A stretch of 24,940 bases of DNA, from NCBI GenBank assembly GCA_036897485.1, contig JAYMTF010001251.1, positions 1 through 24,940 on the forward strand, written 5' to 3'. This stretch comes from Pelargonium nanum (Eukaryota; Streptophyta; Magnoliopsida; Geraniales; Geraniaceae). The notes beneath the pieces are model-generated. The model did not search any database. It was not told where the DNA came from and was given only the letters and a program-made list of their open reading frames with translations. How positions within the stretch are numbered: the first letter of the stretch is position 1; each line of letters begins with the position of its first letter. The translations under genes were made by a program, and so were the position numbers. Below are positions 8,505 to 18,830 of the stretch, one piece after another.

Positions 8505-9548
8505 CTACAGTTTCTTCATATTCTGTATATGAGAATGGTGTCTCTGGAAGTTCAACACTGCCCACACCAAGTGCCGTAGACCAATCTCCGGCCATAGTGC
8601 AGATGGAGAATACAATGGACAATTAGTAGTTTGCCAGAGAAGGAAATTGCTCAGGCGGGTCTCCCCAGAAGTTCGGATTAGAATGTCGGGATCAGGTGCA
8701 ACTGCCATGTACATGTGTCGGTCAATGTCTATCAACTTAATTATTGGCGTCTCATTCAACCAAGCTTTTTCTCTCACGCCATTGCATGCTCCATTAACCT
8801 TCAATGCTTGAACTTGATCATGTTTACGTCTCTTTTTAACCCCTGCAACTTCTTTGGTCACGCCATTGTATACTCCATTCTCCTTCAAACTTCGAGCTTT
8901 TTCAACAGCATGAACAACTGATCCATCTTTTTCCCCACTTTCTTCATCCAGTTCAATTGCATCATTGCAAGTTTCATTCACATCAAAATGTTGAGTTTCT
9001 TCCCTCTTACTTTTGCAGGATTCTTGCACGGCGTGCACGATCTCACCACAAGAAGTGTAGGCAACACAGATTAAAAGTACAGCTTTAGTGTTGTTTGCAC
9101 TAGACTTCATGACCTTTTCAGCTGCAGTCCTGACAGGCTCACTCAAGAGTTTCAAGTTCCCTATAAAATATACTCTAATACCATAATGGTCTACAATACT
9201 TTCATTCTTCATTAACTCTTCAATCTTCTCCAACATCAGGTCCATCACAGTCTGAACCTCCTCAGGCCGCCTTTTAAAGTTTTCAATGCTAAAAGCATAG
9301 ATCGTCACGTACTTCACACCCAATTCAAAGCAGTATCTAAGCATGGTCATGAGAGCCATATACCCAGCCTTATGGCCAGCTCCTTCCTCCAGATTCTGCT
9401 TCTTAGAGTACCTTCGGTTTCCATCCATGATGAATGCAATGTGACTTGGGACGGGACCCACCGAGAGAATGCTAAACAAACATTTTCTGATAAAATCACT
9501 GACTCTCTCGAATAGATGGGTTGTACTATTATATCTACCCTTTTCCAT
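8505..9548 (-). CDS. cis-prenyltransferase (dehydrodolichyl diphosphate synthase-like), 347 aa
   Basis: Predicted undecaprenyl/dehydrodolichyl diphosphate synthase-family enzyme, which adds isopentenyl diphosphate units in cis to a short allylic primer to make dolichol or polyisoprenoid precursors. Single exon. HIAFIMDGNRRYSK (36-49) carries the catalytic Asp42 and phosphate-binding Arg residues; the usual Trp/Phe after GNRR is Tyr. YVTIYAFSIENFKR (80-93), VYFIGNL (127-132) and DPDILIRTSGETRLSNFLLW (286-305) are the other conserved regions, followed by LWPEIGLRHLVWAVLNFQR. There is no N-terminal plastid-type extension; the short hydrophobic stretch at 18-31 precedes the catalytic domain, as in ER-associated plant enzymes, which often need a Nogo-B-receptor-like partner. 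Residues ~178-266 form an unusually long variable loop with an internal duplication. On the - strand, a possible 3' splice site 'ttgtgag' lies just before the ATG, so a 5' UTR intron is likely. Chain length and substrate cannot be told from sequence. Confidence 0.93.
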   Translation of the reverse strand: MEKGRYNSTTHLFERVSDFIRKCLFSILSVGPVPSHIAFIMDGNRRYSKKQNLEEGAGHKAGYMALMTMLRYCFELGVKYVTIYAFSIENFKRRPEEVQTVMDLMLEKIEELMKNESIVDHYGIRVYFIGNLKLLSEPVRTAAEKVMKSSANNTKAVLLICVAYTSCGEIVHAVQESCKSKREETQHFDVNETCNDAIELDEESGEKDGSVVHAVEKARSLKENGVYNGVTKEVAGVKKRRKHDQVQALKVNGACNGVREKAWLNETPIIKLIDIDRHMYMAVAPDPDILIRTSGETRLSNFLLWQTTNCPLYSPSALWPEIGLRHLVWAVLNFQRHHSHIQNMKKL

Positions 9549-10034
9549 TTATAACCTCTCACAATAATGAAGAGAGACAAAAAAAACTACAAACCAGAGA
9601 ACTAGATTACGTTGTAAATCCTTTAAACAATAAATTTACTAAATACAGTGTAGTTATGACTTATGAACTATAAAATTCAAAGCCTAATAGACCACATGTC
9701 ACGCTACCTTGTATGAGAACCAATCGCACTCAATAGGATGTCTTCAACTCAAAACAATGATAAACTTTAAAATGGGGTATAGATATCTTCAATTAAAGCA
9801 GTATTTTCATTTCCAGAAGGTGTGCCCAACAATCCCCTGCACAAGAATTTCACGAGTCTATTACACATTTAGTAGATTATAATATCCATTCTACGAATAC
9901 ATTATACTCATTCCATTTTGTAGATGAACTCATTCATAAATTTTTCACAAATGAAGGAGAATGTTCTTTCTAGAGGTAGAGTGATTGGGGTTGCTTTTCC
10001 TCATTTTCAACTACCTCAAAAATGGAAAGTATGA

Positions 10035-10060
10035 CACTTATTTTAGGACGGAGGGAGTAG
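10035..10060 (-). mobile_element. Stowaway-like MITE terminus
   Basis: The segment 'cacttattttaggacggag' followed by 'ggagta' is the complement of the classical CTCCCTCCGTCC...AAATAAGTG Stowaway terminal inverted repeat. The partner end was not found to the left, so this is probably a truncated copy or a heavily decayed element. Confidence 0.55.
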
Positions 10061-10675
10061 TAAACTTACAATAGCTTGACGAACATTAGTAATACACTAG
10101 TAACTAACTATTTGTACTAAACACTCGAGAAAATATGAAATCAAGGAAACGTATGCTAATACAATAAATATATCCTATGTTGCATTGTCAGATCTAAGTT
10201 CTTCAATAATGACAGGACAACAAGAAGATACTGCCCTCGTAAACAAAGATATAGCTTCACAAACATCTGATTCTGAAAACCGACTCCTTTTAAGTGAAAT
10301 ATTGCAAGCAACTTCTTTGTTACTTATGTCAGTATAACTTTTAATACCGAGGTCCAAGGTAGACTTTGGACTATTTTAAAAGGGAATAAGACCCGAGAAA
10401 TGGGAATGAAAGTCTTATATTCCTATCCCTATTCTTTGAGTTTCTAATAACTTTCATATAAGATATACCATTATGCAATTCCTCGGAGTCAAACTAGCTA
10501 CTCTATTTCATGTTTTGCAAACATTAAGAATAACTTTACGCTTTTGACATTGTTGTAATAGTTACACTAACAGCCAACACTCAAATGGTCATAAGTTATA
10601 ACGAACACATTTAAAGCTTAACAATGATAATCTAAAACATAATTTTCCAATTCTAAACGGAAAGCAAACTTTTAT

Positions 10676-10775
10676 TTTTATTCCATTCATCTTTCAAACC
10701 AAATAGAGTTCGAACTCGCCGCCACAGCTACAAAAATGTGATGCTCTAACCACTAAATGTCTCCTATAATTTTAA
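10676..10775 (-). mobile_element. tRNA-derived SINE-like unit
   Basis: Read on the - strand, 'tagtggttagagcat' matches a tRNA-type A box and, ~35 bases further, 'gagttcgaactc' matches a B box. An A-rich stretch (aataaaaataaaag) follows as a tail. It does not fold as an intact tRNA: acceptor pairing is not apparent. It is a different family from the SINE at 7054-7179. No target-site duplication was identified. Confidence 0.5.
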
Positions 10776-11140
10776 TTCTGCTCAAAAAAAAATTATTCGA
10801 AACCCTAACTAAATACCATCCCCTGATTCTATCATCTTCTAGCAATCACATGTATTTTCAAATTAGAGTAACCGCCAACACAGCTACACAGTAACATCAA
10901 CAACAATATTTGAGCAACATAACTAAAAATTAGCTACAAAACTAAAGGATCAGTACAACATTAGCATGAAAATATACCAGTGAAGAAAATTAAGTTGGAT
11001 TTGGTCGCAGAATCGTCTGAAATTAAAATTAGGGTTCGTAAAAAAAATTAATGGCGAGCACTTCCAGTTGAGAGGAAATTTGAAAATGAATGTAAAGATG
11101 TGAGCTTTTTTCAGTTGCTCTGTTCCGTTGTGTGTCAATA

Positions 11141-12060
11141 CTCAATAGTCAATACCACCTCGAAAGGTTCGTTATTTAGCTTTTCTATTAACGAAACTAC
11201 AGTTGTAAATAATCATACTTAACTACTTTTAATACTTCTTCCTTTGGGAGCAAAAAAACGATTAATAATTTATTATTTCACGTTGATCGATGACAAACTA
11301 TTTAAAATTGAGGCTCGAAGACCGACTTATTTACATACGTCTGACAAAGAGACTGGAAACCTAACTAATTTGTGGATCATTGGGTTCGTATACTCACCCA
11401 CAAACAAAAAATCGATGCTATCTAGATTTGATTTCAATTTTGCAGATTTTTGTAGCATAATGAAGAAGACTCGAAATTGTTTTAGGTTGGGACAAGCTAC
11501 CTAGCATGAACTTGTATGTACCTAGCATGAACTTGTATGTTTTATATGTAAACCGAAATTCGAGCACCTCTTTTGGATTGACTTCAAAGTAGGTCTTTCC
11601 AAACTGAAACTCAAAAATATCTTGTCTAAAACCTGATTGTCAAATTTACTAAATGTTGTAAAAGATATCATCTTATTTTTCAAAAATATATAATAAAAAA
11701 AATTAGTAGTGTTGTATATTTTCTTTTGCATTTTTATAGAATGTTTGTAACAAGCAATAATAACTAACTTATGACAGATATATTTCCTTGAACAAAATTC
11801 ATGTCACTTAGAGTTGTGCACAGTCGGTGCACCGCATTGCAAGGTTATGAGGTTGGGCTGCTCCGACACTGTCGGTTTTGGGTTCCCTAGCACCGCCTCC
11901 GACCGAATTTAGTATCGGTGCGAGGCAGTGCATTGTCAGTTTAATTCCAACTTGAGTACAAATGCTCATATTAGTCCTAAATCCTAAGTGACCACACAGT
12001 TTGGCCCAAATCTCACGAGTGAAATGATAAAAGCCCATTACTTGATAAAACACTGACCTA
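11141..12060. other. Intergenic, repeat-derived
   Basis: No gene seen. A perfect 21-bp tandem duplication ('acctagcatgaacttgtatgt') occupies 11499-11519 and 11520-11540. A locally GC-richer patch at ~11815-11945 contains 'gtcggtgc' and 'atcggtgcgaggcagtgca', which look like inverted halves of a small element. Remaining open frames of about 70-85 codons show no motif. Confidence 0.4.
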
Positions 12061-12061
12061 C

Positions 12062-12160
12062 AAACACTCAGTAGAGCAAGTGGTTGATTTCACTTGGTCA
12101 CTCGAGATTTCGGGTTCGAGTCTCAGTGATTGTACGCTTGTTGATGAAAAAAATATATAG
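12062..12160 (+). mobile_element. tRNA-derived SINE, second copy
   Basis: This copy aligns over nearly its whole length with the - strand SINE at 7070-7163, sharing 'gcaagtggttgatttcact' (one difference) and 'gtacgcttg.tgat.aaa'. It keeps a good A box (agtagagcaagtgg) and B box (ggttcgagtctc) and ends in an A-rich tail near 12145-12155. It is not an intact tRNA gene, because the acceptor arms do not pair. No clear target-site duplication was seen. Confidence 0.65.
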
Positions 12161-13480
12161 CAAAACCTTAAACAAAAATACAAAATTACATAATGTCAAA
12201 AACTCCATATGATGAAATGAAAATATAATATTAGTCATCAGATAGACATAGTAGCAGATCATCAAATGAAATCAAAAAGAAAAAGTAGAGCTCTTCATGT
12301 CTTCAAGTACTTGAATACTACTTGAGATTTCCTTAAATTGATGGAGATTGAATAGTTAACTGAAGAAGAGGAGATTGTTAGTTAAAATGAATACAGTAAT
12401 AAACCAGAATGAAAAAGTATTAGACAATCATTGTAGACTTTTGGTACCTTTTGTACTTGATCATCAACTTCATATTTGTTGATACAGATACACACTCCTC
12501 AATTGGTGCTTATGTTGTGTATTTCAACGTAAATTCAATTTCTTGGAGTTCTAGTAAAGTCCTTTATAAAGACGGAGTACCGTATGATTGCCAATATTGG
12601 TGCAAAACTTAATTGTTGATATTTTTGTATATATACAACATTTCATATATGAAAAATTAATGTTAATTGACATCACCATTGTTTTCTCTGACTTTCAAAA
12701 CCAAGATCGTCTGCACCAGCAAAGTCTCGAGCACCGACTGTAATGAAGCGAGGGTCATGGGAATATATCGCCAAATCAACGAAGCTCGCCTTGGGAGGTC
12801 GCCAGACATCGCTAGAGATGGTTGTACTAAGACCCTAATTTTTGTGTTTTTTTATTTATAGAAATCATGAAGTATATAGATTGTTCGAATTGACAATTAT
12901 TTGGTTGTGCTAATGATTTCATCTTTTGTGTGCTTTTGAATATTGAAGCCCTAATTTCAAATTCATTGAAATGAATTGGTGATTAAATTTTATTTCTACA
13001 AGCATGGAATCAATTTGTGACGTTTTGTTGTGAATTTGAAATTTTGTGATTTTTGGAAGAGTTTTAAGAACCAACGCATGAAATATAAGAAAAAAATGAA
13101 ATTTTTAAAGAAATTATCACCCATTTGATATTAAACTAGTTATGAAGGAGGATAAAGTTAAAACATTTTTAAAAGAATTTAAAGTTCTGAGCAGTGCACA
13201 TGACGAGAGATAGTAAATCTTCGTCAAATTTAACAGCCATAGTAGGTTATAGTAAGATTAGAGAGGGTACCTACACTTTTTTTTTTTTTTGATACTAGGT
13301 ACCTACAAATTGTGAGAAGTAAAGAAGTTAAAAGTAACCTTCCCCATGGAACAAAAACTCTAAATTCGTCTCTGAATGTGTTCATTCTTAGTTGAACTAA
13401 TTATAATGGAAAGCAAAATAACAAGAAATGCCTACGTTAACTGGTTTGCCAAACCCACACATTTTATATGTAAAACCTAA
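12161..13480. other. Intergenic, nothing assigned
   Basis: AT-rich DNA with many short stops on both strands. On the - strand a 48-codon open frame begins at 12809 (MSGDLPRRASLIW) and ends at 12663. It is the only GC-richer part, but it has no known domain and no detectable continuation. A poly(T) run lies at ~13279-13291. I see no RNA gene. Confidence 0.3.
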
Positions 13481-15525
13481 AACCAGATCTGCGCCTCTTG
13501 CGAGTCGAATTTAGTTTACACCTAATCCCAACCTAAAACCGAAGTTGTAAGCTCTAGACAATCCTATGGTTCAAGACACATACATCCCCCCGAAAAGGTC
13601 CAGAATTCAAATCATATTGGGTGCAGCGAAAAGGGATTACGAGAAAAAGGAAGAGTTAAATGCCTATTGTGGTGTTCAGTCCGTTGAGCCTCCATTTCAG
13701 ACAAAATATAATCATATAGATGCCTGGAATATATCATGCCACCAATCAAACAAAAAAACGATTAGAAACCAATGCCATACCTACATCTGCATCATAAACC
13801 GGAATCCATCCTCAACACTAGGTATGATCATCAAGCGAAAAGATTCGAAATACGCACATTCATGCATTGCAATCTTTCGCTAGGACTGGACGAGTTTGGC
13901 ACTCCCTTCCCAGTGACCGGTTGGCTCAGACAGCTTTTTAGAGCACATTGTTTCAAATAGTCATTCCTGCAAGTAGAGATCAAAATCATAGATGACCTCC
14001 ATATCAGCACATGTCAAACCCTACAGAATTTTAGTTCCAGAGACACAAATGCAACAAAAACTAGTCACTTCAAGAATCATCCATGTCAAACTCTACATAT
14101 GTGTCTTCATATCAAATGAATCCTCGTAAACCCGAAAACCATAACACCTTTTTATCATCAGGAATGGCATAACTTTGTGTAAATTCATTACACTGGAAAA
14201 GAAAACGAAATCAAAGATTCATATAACTATTATTGAGACAATATTCGATGTGTTCGCAACAGGAATATAAATCACTACACATGTTAAGAAGTGACAGTAG
14301 TGCAGAAACAATCACATTACAAATCTAAATAACATATTTGGGATATTACCTGAAACATCATCGATGCAAACATGGTTCTCCGGCAAAAGCCAGTAAAGCA
14401 ACAAAACAACTATATACATGAAACAATTTCAAAATCATTTCTTAAATCCCAGTGCTAAAGCAATAGAAAACTTGTGTTGGTAATGACATCTCCAAATCAA
14501 TGGATTGCTAGCATCATGTTATGTAACAAAAACCATCGTGCAGAATACTTTCTCTAGAGTTACAAGAGTTCTAACTACTTCCAAAGCTTCTCCTTGATAG
14601 AAACATGAACAAAGAAAGCACAACCCATAGCACTATTAACTGTTTAGACACCATATGACAAATCTAGATTCAATAAAAGCGTGGAAACGTGAACAAAGAA
14701 AGCACAATACATGGCAGTTTTACACTAACAAAAACAATATGACAAGTCTTGATTCAAAACAGTTCAATCCAACTATACATCTAAAATCAGTAAATACTTC
14801 AATAAGTAACCATGCACAAGACTTGCACACCTAGCGGGCCAGTGGCTAGTGCTTACACCCTCACAAAATGGAGCTGTCAAACTAAAATTTCCACTTACCA
14901 TAAATGACCTTGTCTAAACAATGTATAATCATAATACTGGATTTGAACAATAAAAAAGCAAAAATGCAATATTTGCAATTTTCTAGGAGTGTCAATTACA
15001 AAAACAGTGAAGCATAATAAACACAGTGAGCAAAATGAGATATATTACCAAATTAAAATATCTTAACAAGAACCTACAAGTACCATTTATGACAAATGAA
15101 CTATCCACAATTAGTTTAATAGGATAGAGGTAGACTTACCAACAGGAATTCCAGAAATTTGTATATCTCTACTTCCAGAATCATGCACAGATAAAGTATC
15201 ATACGAAGTAAGATTCATAAGCTTGCAACTTGTAACTAGTACATGCCATTTGACAAAACTACAACCACCAAGCAAGAGACCAAGTGCAGCAAGAATACAT
15301 CAGAAAATAATCTGTATATCTACTACTCAAGGGTGGCCACTGTGAATAAACACAAAACCTAAAAGGTATTGATTTTTCGAATATACCTACGTACATACTG
15401 TCAACTGTGAGCCAGCGAAACTAAGTTATGATCAACAAAAGAGCACTAGTCCATCTTAGAAATGTGGCGAAGACAGATAAACTGGATTTTAAGTAGTCAG
15501 TTTTGGATATCGTAAAGTCTTTTTG
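13481..15525 (-). other. Intergenic with splice-like signals on the - strand
   Basis: No gene can be named. On the - strand there are good donor and acceptor strings that join in frame: a possible exon 15258-15140 ending in TTG|GTAAGT, another at 14409-14350 ending in TTTCAG|GTAATA, and an acceptor 'ctacttgcag' at 13967 opening a last exon. The combined frame (including KLMNLTSYDTLSVHDSGSRD) stays open and then stops soon after the third junction. It has no known domain and no identified start. A SINE-like A-box phrase (gccagtggctagtgctt) lies near 14838 on the + strand. A decayed gene, a lncRNA or chance are all possible. Confidence 0.25.
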
Positions 15526-15529
15526 CTTC

Positions 15530-15945
15530 CTTCATCCCAAAATAAATGTCTTGATTACTAAATTCGTTTATTCTAAACTAAATGCCCTTTCCATTTTTGT
15601 AAGTTAGTCATACACGAATTACCAGTAAGATTCCTAAGATAAGTTAGAACCACTTGCTTTTGTTACAACAAGGGCACATAGGGGGGAATTCAAGCACTAT
15701 TGTTAGAACTTACAATTTGGACCTGACCCGCAGGCAACCAAAATCCAACCCACAATTTGTAGATTCTGGTCCCCTAAAAAGGCCTGATTAATTTTCGGAT
15801 CAGGTTCACAGTGCAAAAGAATACGGGAATCAGGTTTGGTTTAGGCCTTTTCTACCCATAACCCGAATTGCAACTCTAACTCTCATATTTATCTTTCTTT
15901 TTTTAAATTCAAACAAGACAATTATTTTAGGACAAAGGGAGTAAG
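15530..15945. mobile_element. Stowaway-like element with a nested TIR insertion
   Basis: The outer ends are related inverted repeats: 'ccttcatcccaaaataaatg' followed by 'tcttg' at ~15530, and 'aagacaattattttaggaca' followed by 'aagggagta' ending at ~15944, about 75-80% complementary. They match degraded Stowaway termini. Inside, 15702-15880 is bounded by 'gttagaacttacaattt' and 'gaattgcaactctaac', another inverted pair with 'cctgacccg' and 'acccg' just inside, resembling the ends of the intron 2 element at 4603-5346. A younger element therefore appears nested in an older one. Confidence 0.5.
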
Positions 15946-16216
15946 ACAATTTTCCAAATCCTAAAACAATATCTTATATGCCACACAACTATACCAAGTC
16001 ATATCCAGGAGAGATTTTCAAAAATTTGTATTAACTTGTACAAAATAAGGAGAAAATAATCCATGGACAAATTGCCTCCTTATATAAAAAGATCAACATC
16101 CCCCATGAAAATCATAATTCAGTTTTGTTAAGATACCCTCAAACAAAATGCTCAAGACTCTTTGTGAGACGAATGTGAAGAAATGGTACAAATGAAAAGG
16201 CATTCGTCCTAGCGTC

Positions 16217-18817
16217 TCAAGATTTTCCATATTTCTCAACATAAGCCTGCAAATAAAAGCAGTAATTGTCAAAACTAGGTCTCAAAATAAGAACTATCTT
16301 ATTCTACTATAAAATTTTCCTAATAGGAAAACACTGACCTCTACAAGCTTTGCAATTTTCGGTTGGGATGAAGAAAGATATTGCTTCATAGATTCCATAG
16401 TAGAGATTTGGTTGGGTTGTAAGGTACTAAGAACCTTTTCAACAGCTTTTTTAACTATCACATTATGTGCATCCTTGCTAAGACGACCCTCATGCCAAGT
16501 CGGTTTCAAAAGATCTTTTACCATATCAACAAGCGCAGCACGGAGATGTCGCAATGCTTTTGATTCTTTGGGCATATCCCTGTCTCTCTTACTGTCAACA
16601 TCCACTTCGATATTTTGTCTCGTCTGGTCTACTCTTTTATCCTTCTTTTGTCTTGCCCCATGACTTTGGTTTGTAGCATCACAATCAATATTGAGAGGGC
16701 CCGAGGGATTCTCCTCTCCACCCAATGTCCCACTCTGCTGGTCAACATCACTAAATCCCACTGTCTCTACCCCAGTCAAGAGGAAACCTTTTTCATGCTT
16801 CTGGCAGTTCTTATCCAATGTGTTCTCATTTATTCTATTATGGGAAGACAAAGAATGATTAGCAATGGTGCCATCTATACCCTGGTTTCCAAACAAACCA
16901 GAATTTTGACATGTATGCTGCAGTGAGGTATTCACAGTGGATGTATCTCCGACATTGCTTTCCTCAATGCTATCACGAAGCGGGTCATATAGGCTCCCTG
17001 TAGATAAAATACTTGGAGGAATAAAGAATGATGGTCGAAATGGAACAGATGGCTCCCAATTGTATTTTGGAATTCTTGACTTAAACTCACCACAGTGCAG
17101 TGGATCCCTAGAAACTTTGGTTGGTGATAAGCACTCTGGTTTAGAAGCAGAGAATGGGGAAGTGCTTTGCATTAAGGAAGCAGATCTAGAAGCAAAATCT
17201 CTATCACTATCCAAAAGCTTTTGAACATGTGACGGAGCTGCATTCAACGGGGAAAAGCTTTTGCGCAGGTGACGCGACGACAACATGGCAGGATTCAGGG
17301 GAAAAGTATTCGAGTTTGGCTTCAGAGAAGGGCTACTAAGAGAAGTATCATTGTGCATAAATTGTCTTCCATTACAGACTAGTTCCCCAAAACTGCTTGC
17401 ATACGAGGAAGCTCCATGGTGGTTTGTTCTCAATGTGATAACAGAGTCACTTGAACCAGATCCATTCTCATGAAGTACGTAATTCCCCAGCAAAGTGGAA
17501 CTGCCTCTGTTTATAAGTGAGGCACGGTTTTCATTGGTGGGGAGCATATGTCTCAATCTCTCTCTGTCTACATCATTGAATGAAGAGATACATCCTGGAT
17601 CACCTTTCAATGATGCCAGTAGTTGGTGGTCCAGGGGAATGCTTGATGTTGAATCCCCTCTCTCAAGAGATGAAAAATTGTGCTTATCATTGAGCTGAAA
17701 TCTTTGTCTTCCACCATGCTCCCGTATTAGTGTCCTTTGCAAACTGAAGGGAGATGAACATGCATCATAATTTCCAGCAGAAGAAGCCAGTGATTCGGGA
17801 AAACCGGGTAATCTAGATCTTTCACAAACATCTTTTGAACCTGATACAGTAGATGGTGCATGTTAGGAAAATCATAGATGAGAAGAATTGGATATCCAAA
17901 CTCAATAATAAATATCAGTTTACCTTCAACGAGCTCCATTTCTCTTTCGCTAACCACAACTGCAACTTCTTCATCAGGTGGCCGCATATTACTATCAACA
18001 TGATCTTTTTTATGAACAAACCTACAAGAACTCCCTTTGATGCACCACCCTCTAGCAAAAAAGTCACATATTATTGCAGGTCGCTTGTTTCCACTCTTAG
18101 AATCAATGTCAGGAGATAGACTTTTAGACTTTATCACAGCATCTGCAGATCTGGAAAGCCTAAAAATTAGCACATGATGCTTAAAATATTTTGTCCAAAT
18201 ATATGAAAGCTTGACCATGAAATAACTTAGAGCATTGTCAGCTAACATTTTCAACTGTATGCGAAGCAATTTAAAGTGTATATAAAACCAGAAACACCTC
18301 ACCTTGATGACATCCGCTCATTATTCTCCTCTAGCTGCATGTCTGTTTGCCTATTTTCTTCCTCAGAATTCGAATCACCACTAGCCTCCTGAGAACATTG
18401 ATCTCTAACTGGGCTCACAACAGCCACCATATCAGTGGCACCTTCTAGATTATTGGACCTGACATCCATCATCTCACTACCACACATATGAGTATTGTCA
18501 TCACAATGCAAATGGCCAGAGTCTTTAGATGTTTCCTTTGCTGGAAGGACACCAGAATTACTGTTATCAATTGCAGATTCATGAATTCTGCCTTCCTCGG
18601 CAGTAACAAGATGATTCCTTGATTTTGGATAGTTACAATTGTCATAGTTCATGCATGATTCCTTTTGCGTAATCAGTGACACAGTGGGAGGAGTTGAAAT
18701 TTTCAAATTGCCACTATTTTCATCTTCATGAACACTTTCTGATGGTAGACTCGCTTCAGAATTTTCTGGAGTAGAAGCACCTGAACCTGAGTACTCGTCT
18801 TGCTCCTCAGATTCCAT
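16217..18817 (-). CDS. CCCH zinc-finger protein, FRIGIDA-ESSENTIAL 1-like, 760 aa
   Basis: Predicted nuclear protein with one CCCH zinc finger. Coding exons on the - strand: 18817-18303, 18159-17924, 17840-16339, 16246-16217; all junctions are GT-AG and keep frame (751 + 9 codons, then stop). Residues 1-170 are acidic and Ser-rich (MESEEQDEYSGSG). The finger is C-x7-C-x5-C-x3-H with Cys203, Cys211, Cys217 and His221 (ICDFFARGWC...CRFVH). The middle is long, polar and low-complexity. The C-terminal ~80 residues (678-757) form a conserved helical module (LRAALVDMVKDLLKPTW, then VVKKAVEKV-like and YLSSSQPKIAKLVEAYVEKY) shared, from memory, by FES1 and C3H38-type proteins. FES1 acts in the FRIGIDA complex that raises FLC expression and delays flowering in Arabidopsis. 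The protein is longer than Arabidopsis FES1 (587 aa as I recall). The CCCH and C-terminal calls are firm; FES1 orthology is less so. Confidence 0.85.
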
Positions 18818-18830
18818 CCTCGACCAACAT
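18807..18830 (-). promoter_or_regulatory. Overlapping upstream ORF at the FES1-like start
   Basis: If the intron acceptor 'tgtgtag' ending at 18831 is used, the second exon opens directly with an ATG at 18830. It encodes MLVEDGI and stops at TGA (18809-18807), out of frame with and overlapping the main ATG at 18817. Such an overlapping uORF could lower translation of the main frame. The main ATG has good context (gaggATGG). The call depends on the predicted acceptor. Confidence 0.4.

Larger units (their letters stand above)
9549..11140 (-). other. Upstream region of the cis-prenyltransferase gene
   Basis: Non-coding for the most part. If the gene has a 5' UTR intron, the leader exon may lie around 10978-11100 on the - strand, where 'cttcactg|gtatat' could be a donor and a telobox-like 'aaccctaat' sits near 11030; this is a guess. 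A 60-codon open frame on the - strand at 10357-10175 reads rather like protein but matches nothing I know. The interval also carries a Stowaway-like end and a SINE-like unit, listed separately. Confidence 0.3.

Noticed and set aside
12062..12140. Possible tRNA gene
   Set aside because: A- and B-box-like blocks are present but acceptor and anticodon stems do not pair, and a second diverged copy with an A-rich tail exists at 7070-7163. A tRNA-derived SINE explains it better.
12663..12809. 48-codon - strand frame in a GC-richer patch
   Set aside because: No homology recognised, no clear promoter or conserved neighbours, and short enough to arise by chance.
16412..17698. Several + strand frames of 60-100 codons
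   Set aside because: All are antisense to the long coding exon of the FES1-like gene and show no motif.
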